Part shown: piece after piece, positions 5,306-5,406 of the stretch
Position numbering within the stretch: position 1 is the stretch's first letter
Layout: each line of letters begins with the position of its first letter
Source of the DNA: JADHUC01 sp964617665
Lineage (GTDB): Bacteria > Planctomycetota > Planctomycetia > Pirellulales > Pirellulaceae
DNA length: 5,406 nucleotides
Direction of reading: 5' to 3'
Assembly (NCBI GenBank): GCA_964617665.1
Contig: CAZUAH010000801.1
Span: 1-5,406, forward strand
Translations under genes and position numbers: made by a program
Notes under the pieces: model-generated
Told to the model about the DNA's origin: nothing
The model's input: only the letters and a program-made list of their open reading frames with translations
Database searches by the model: none

Positions 5306-5353
5306 TAGCTGGCCAAACATCGGCTCCTGCCAGGCGAGCTGGCAGGGGGTCGA
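5306..5353 (+). repeat. REP-like hairpin repeat, copy 3
   Basis: The 48-nt element runs: TAGCTGGCCAAAC (5306-5318), seven bases, CCTGCCAG (5326-5333), loop GCGAG, CTGGCAGG (5339-5346), GGGTCGA (ending 5353). Bases 5319-5349 match the window start at 30 of 31. The TAGC...CCAAAC block matches copy 2 at 11 of 13 positions and lies at the same distance from the stem, so the element is larger than the hairpin itself. Confidence 0.75.
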
Positions 5354-5406
5354 CTCGGGTGCACCAAAGTTGCTATAGCGTAAATATTCCGATCGTTCGG
5401 GTTTTG

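Noticed and set aside
5389..5406. Terminator at the right window edge (CCGA-TCGT-TCGG then GTTTTG)
   Set aside because: The stem is only 4 bp and the window ends; too weak to support.

Overview
The window looks like a piece of a planctomycete genome, probably Pirellulales-like. The evidence is a protein ending in a textbook PEP-CTERM sorting tail, a secreted carboxypeptidase-regulatory-like protein with a glycine-rich hydrophobic end, long intergenic spaces, and moderately high GC. This assignment is an inference from gene style, not from a marker gene.

Three genes are supported, all on the minus strand, so transcription runs from high to low coordinates. First is a 315-residue exported protein with a carboxypeptidase-regulatory-like (transthyretin-type) domain (3974-4921). 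Next, 125 bases further on, is a 273-residue PEP-CTERM surface protein (3027-3848) that ends in a good intrinsic terminator (about 2957-2992). Last, after a 1.1 kb non-coding gap, is a 570-residue fusion (168-1880) of a Gfo/Idh/MocA sugar-nucleotide oxidoreductase and a left-handed beta-helix N-acetyltransferase. It resembles WlbA/WbpB joined to WlbB/WbpD, enzymes that make acetamido-uronic acid sugars for surface polysaccharide. All three starts are set by Shine-Dalgarno sequences that rule out longer upstream starts. A plausible link is the cell surface: PEP-CTERM proteins tend to occur with exopolysaccharide loci, and the fusion enzyme makes a polysaccharide precursor. No other polysaccharide or exosortase gene lies in the window, so this stays an inference.

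The most unusual content is non-coding. (1) Three copies of a REP-like hairpin element lie at 1-31, 5172-5218 (inverted) and 5306-5353. The two complete copies differ by compensatory base changes in the stem while the loop stays RCRAG. The right-hand pair is inverted around another strong hairpin, like a BIME. (2) Three different degenerate heptamer arrays sit around the fusion gene. One is intergenic (93-127), one encodes its C-terminal tail (181-208), and one encodes the linker exactly between the two enzyme domains (864-891). This suggests the fusion arose through formerly intergenic repeat DNA. (3) The 1.1 kb gap (1881-3026) holds a nested inverted repeat (2099-2163), a perfect 16-bp CRP-like palindrome (2235-2250), a perfect 29-bp tandem duplication (2334-2391), and a 187-bp element with near-perfect 25-bp terminal inverted repeats enclosing two hairpins (2540-2726). 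No convincing gene was found in the gap. No tRNA, rRNA, CRISPR array or transposase gene was seen.
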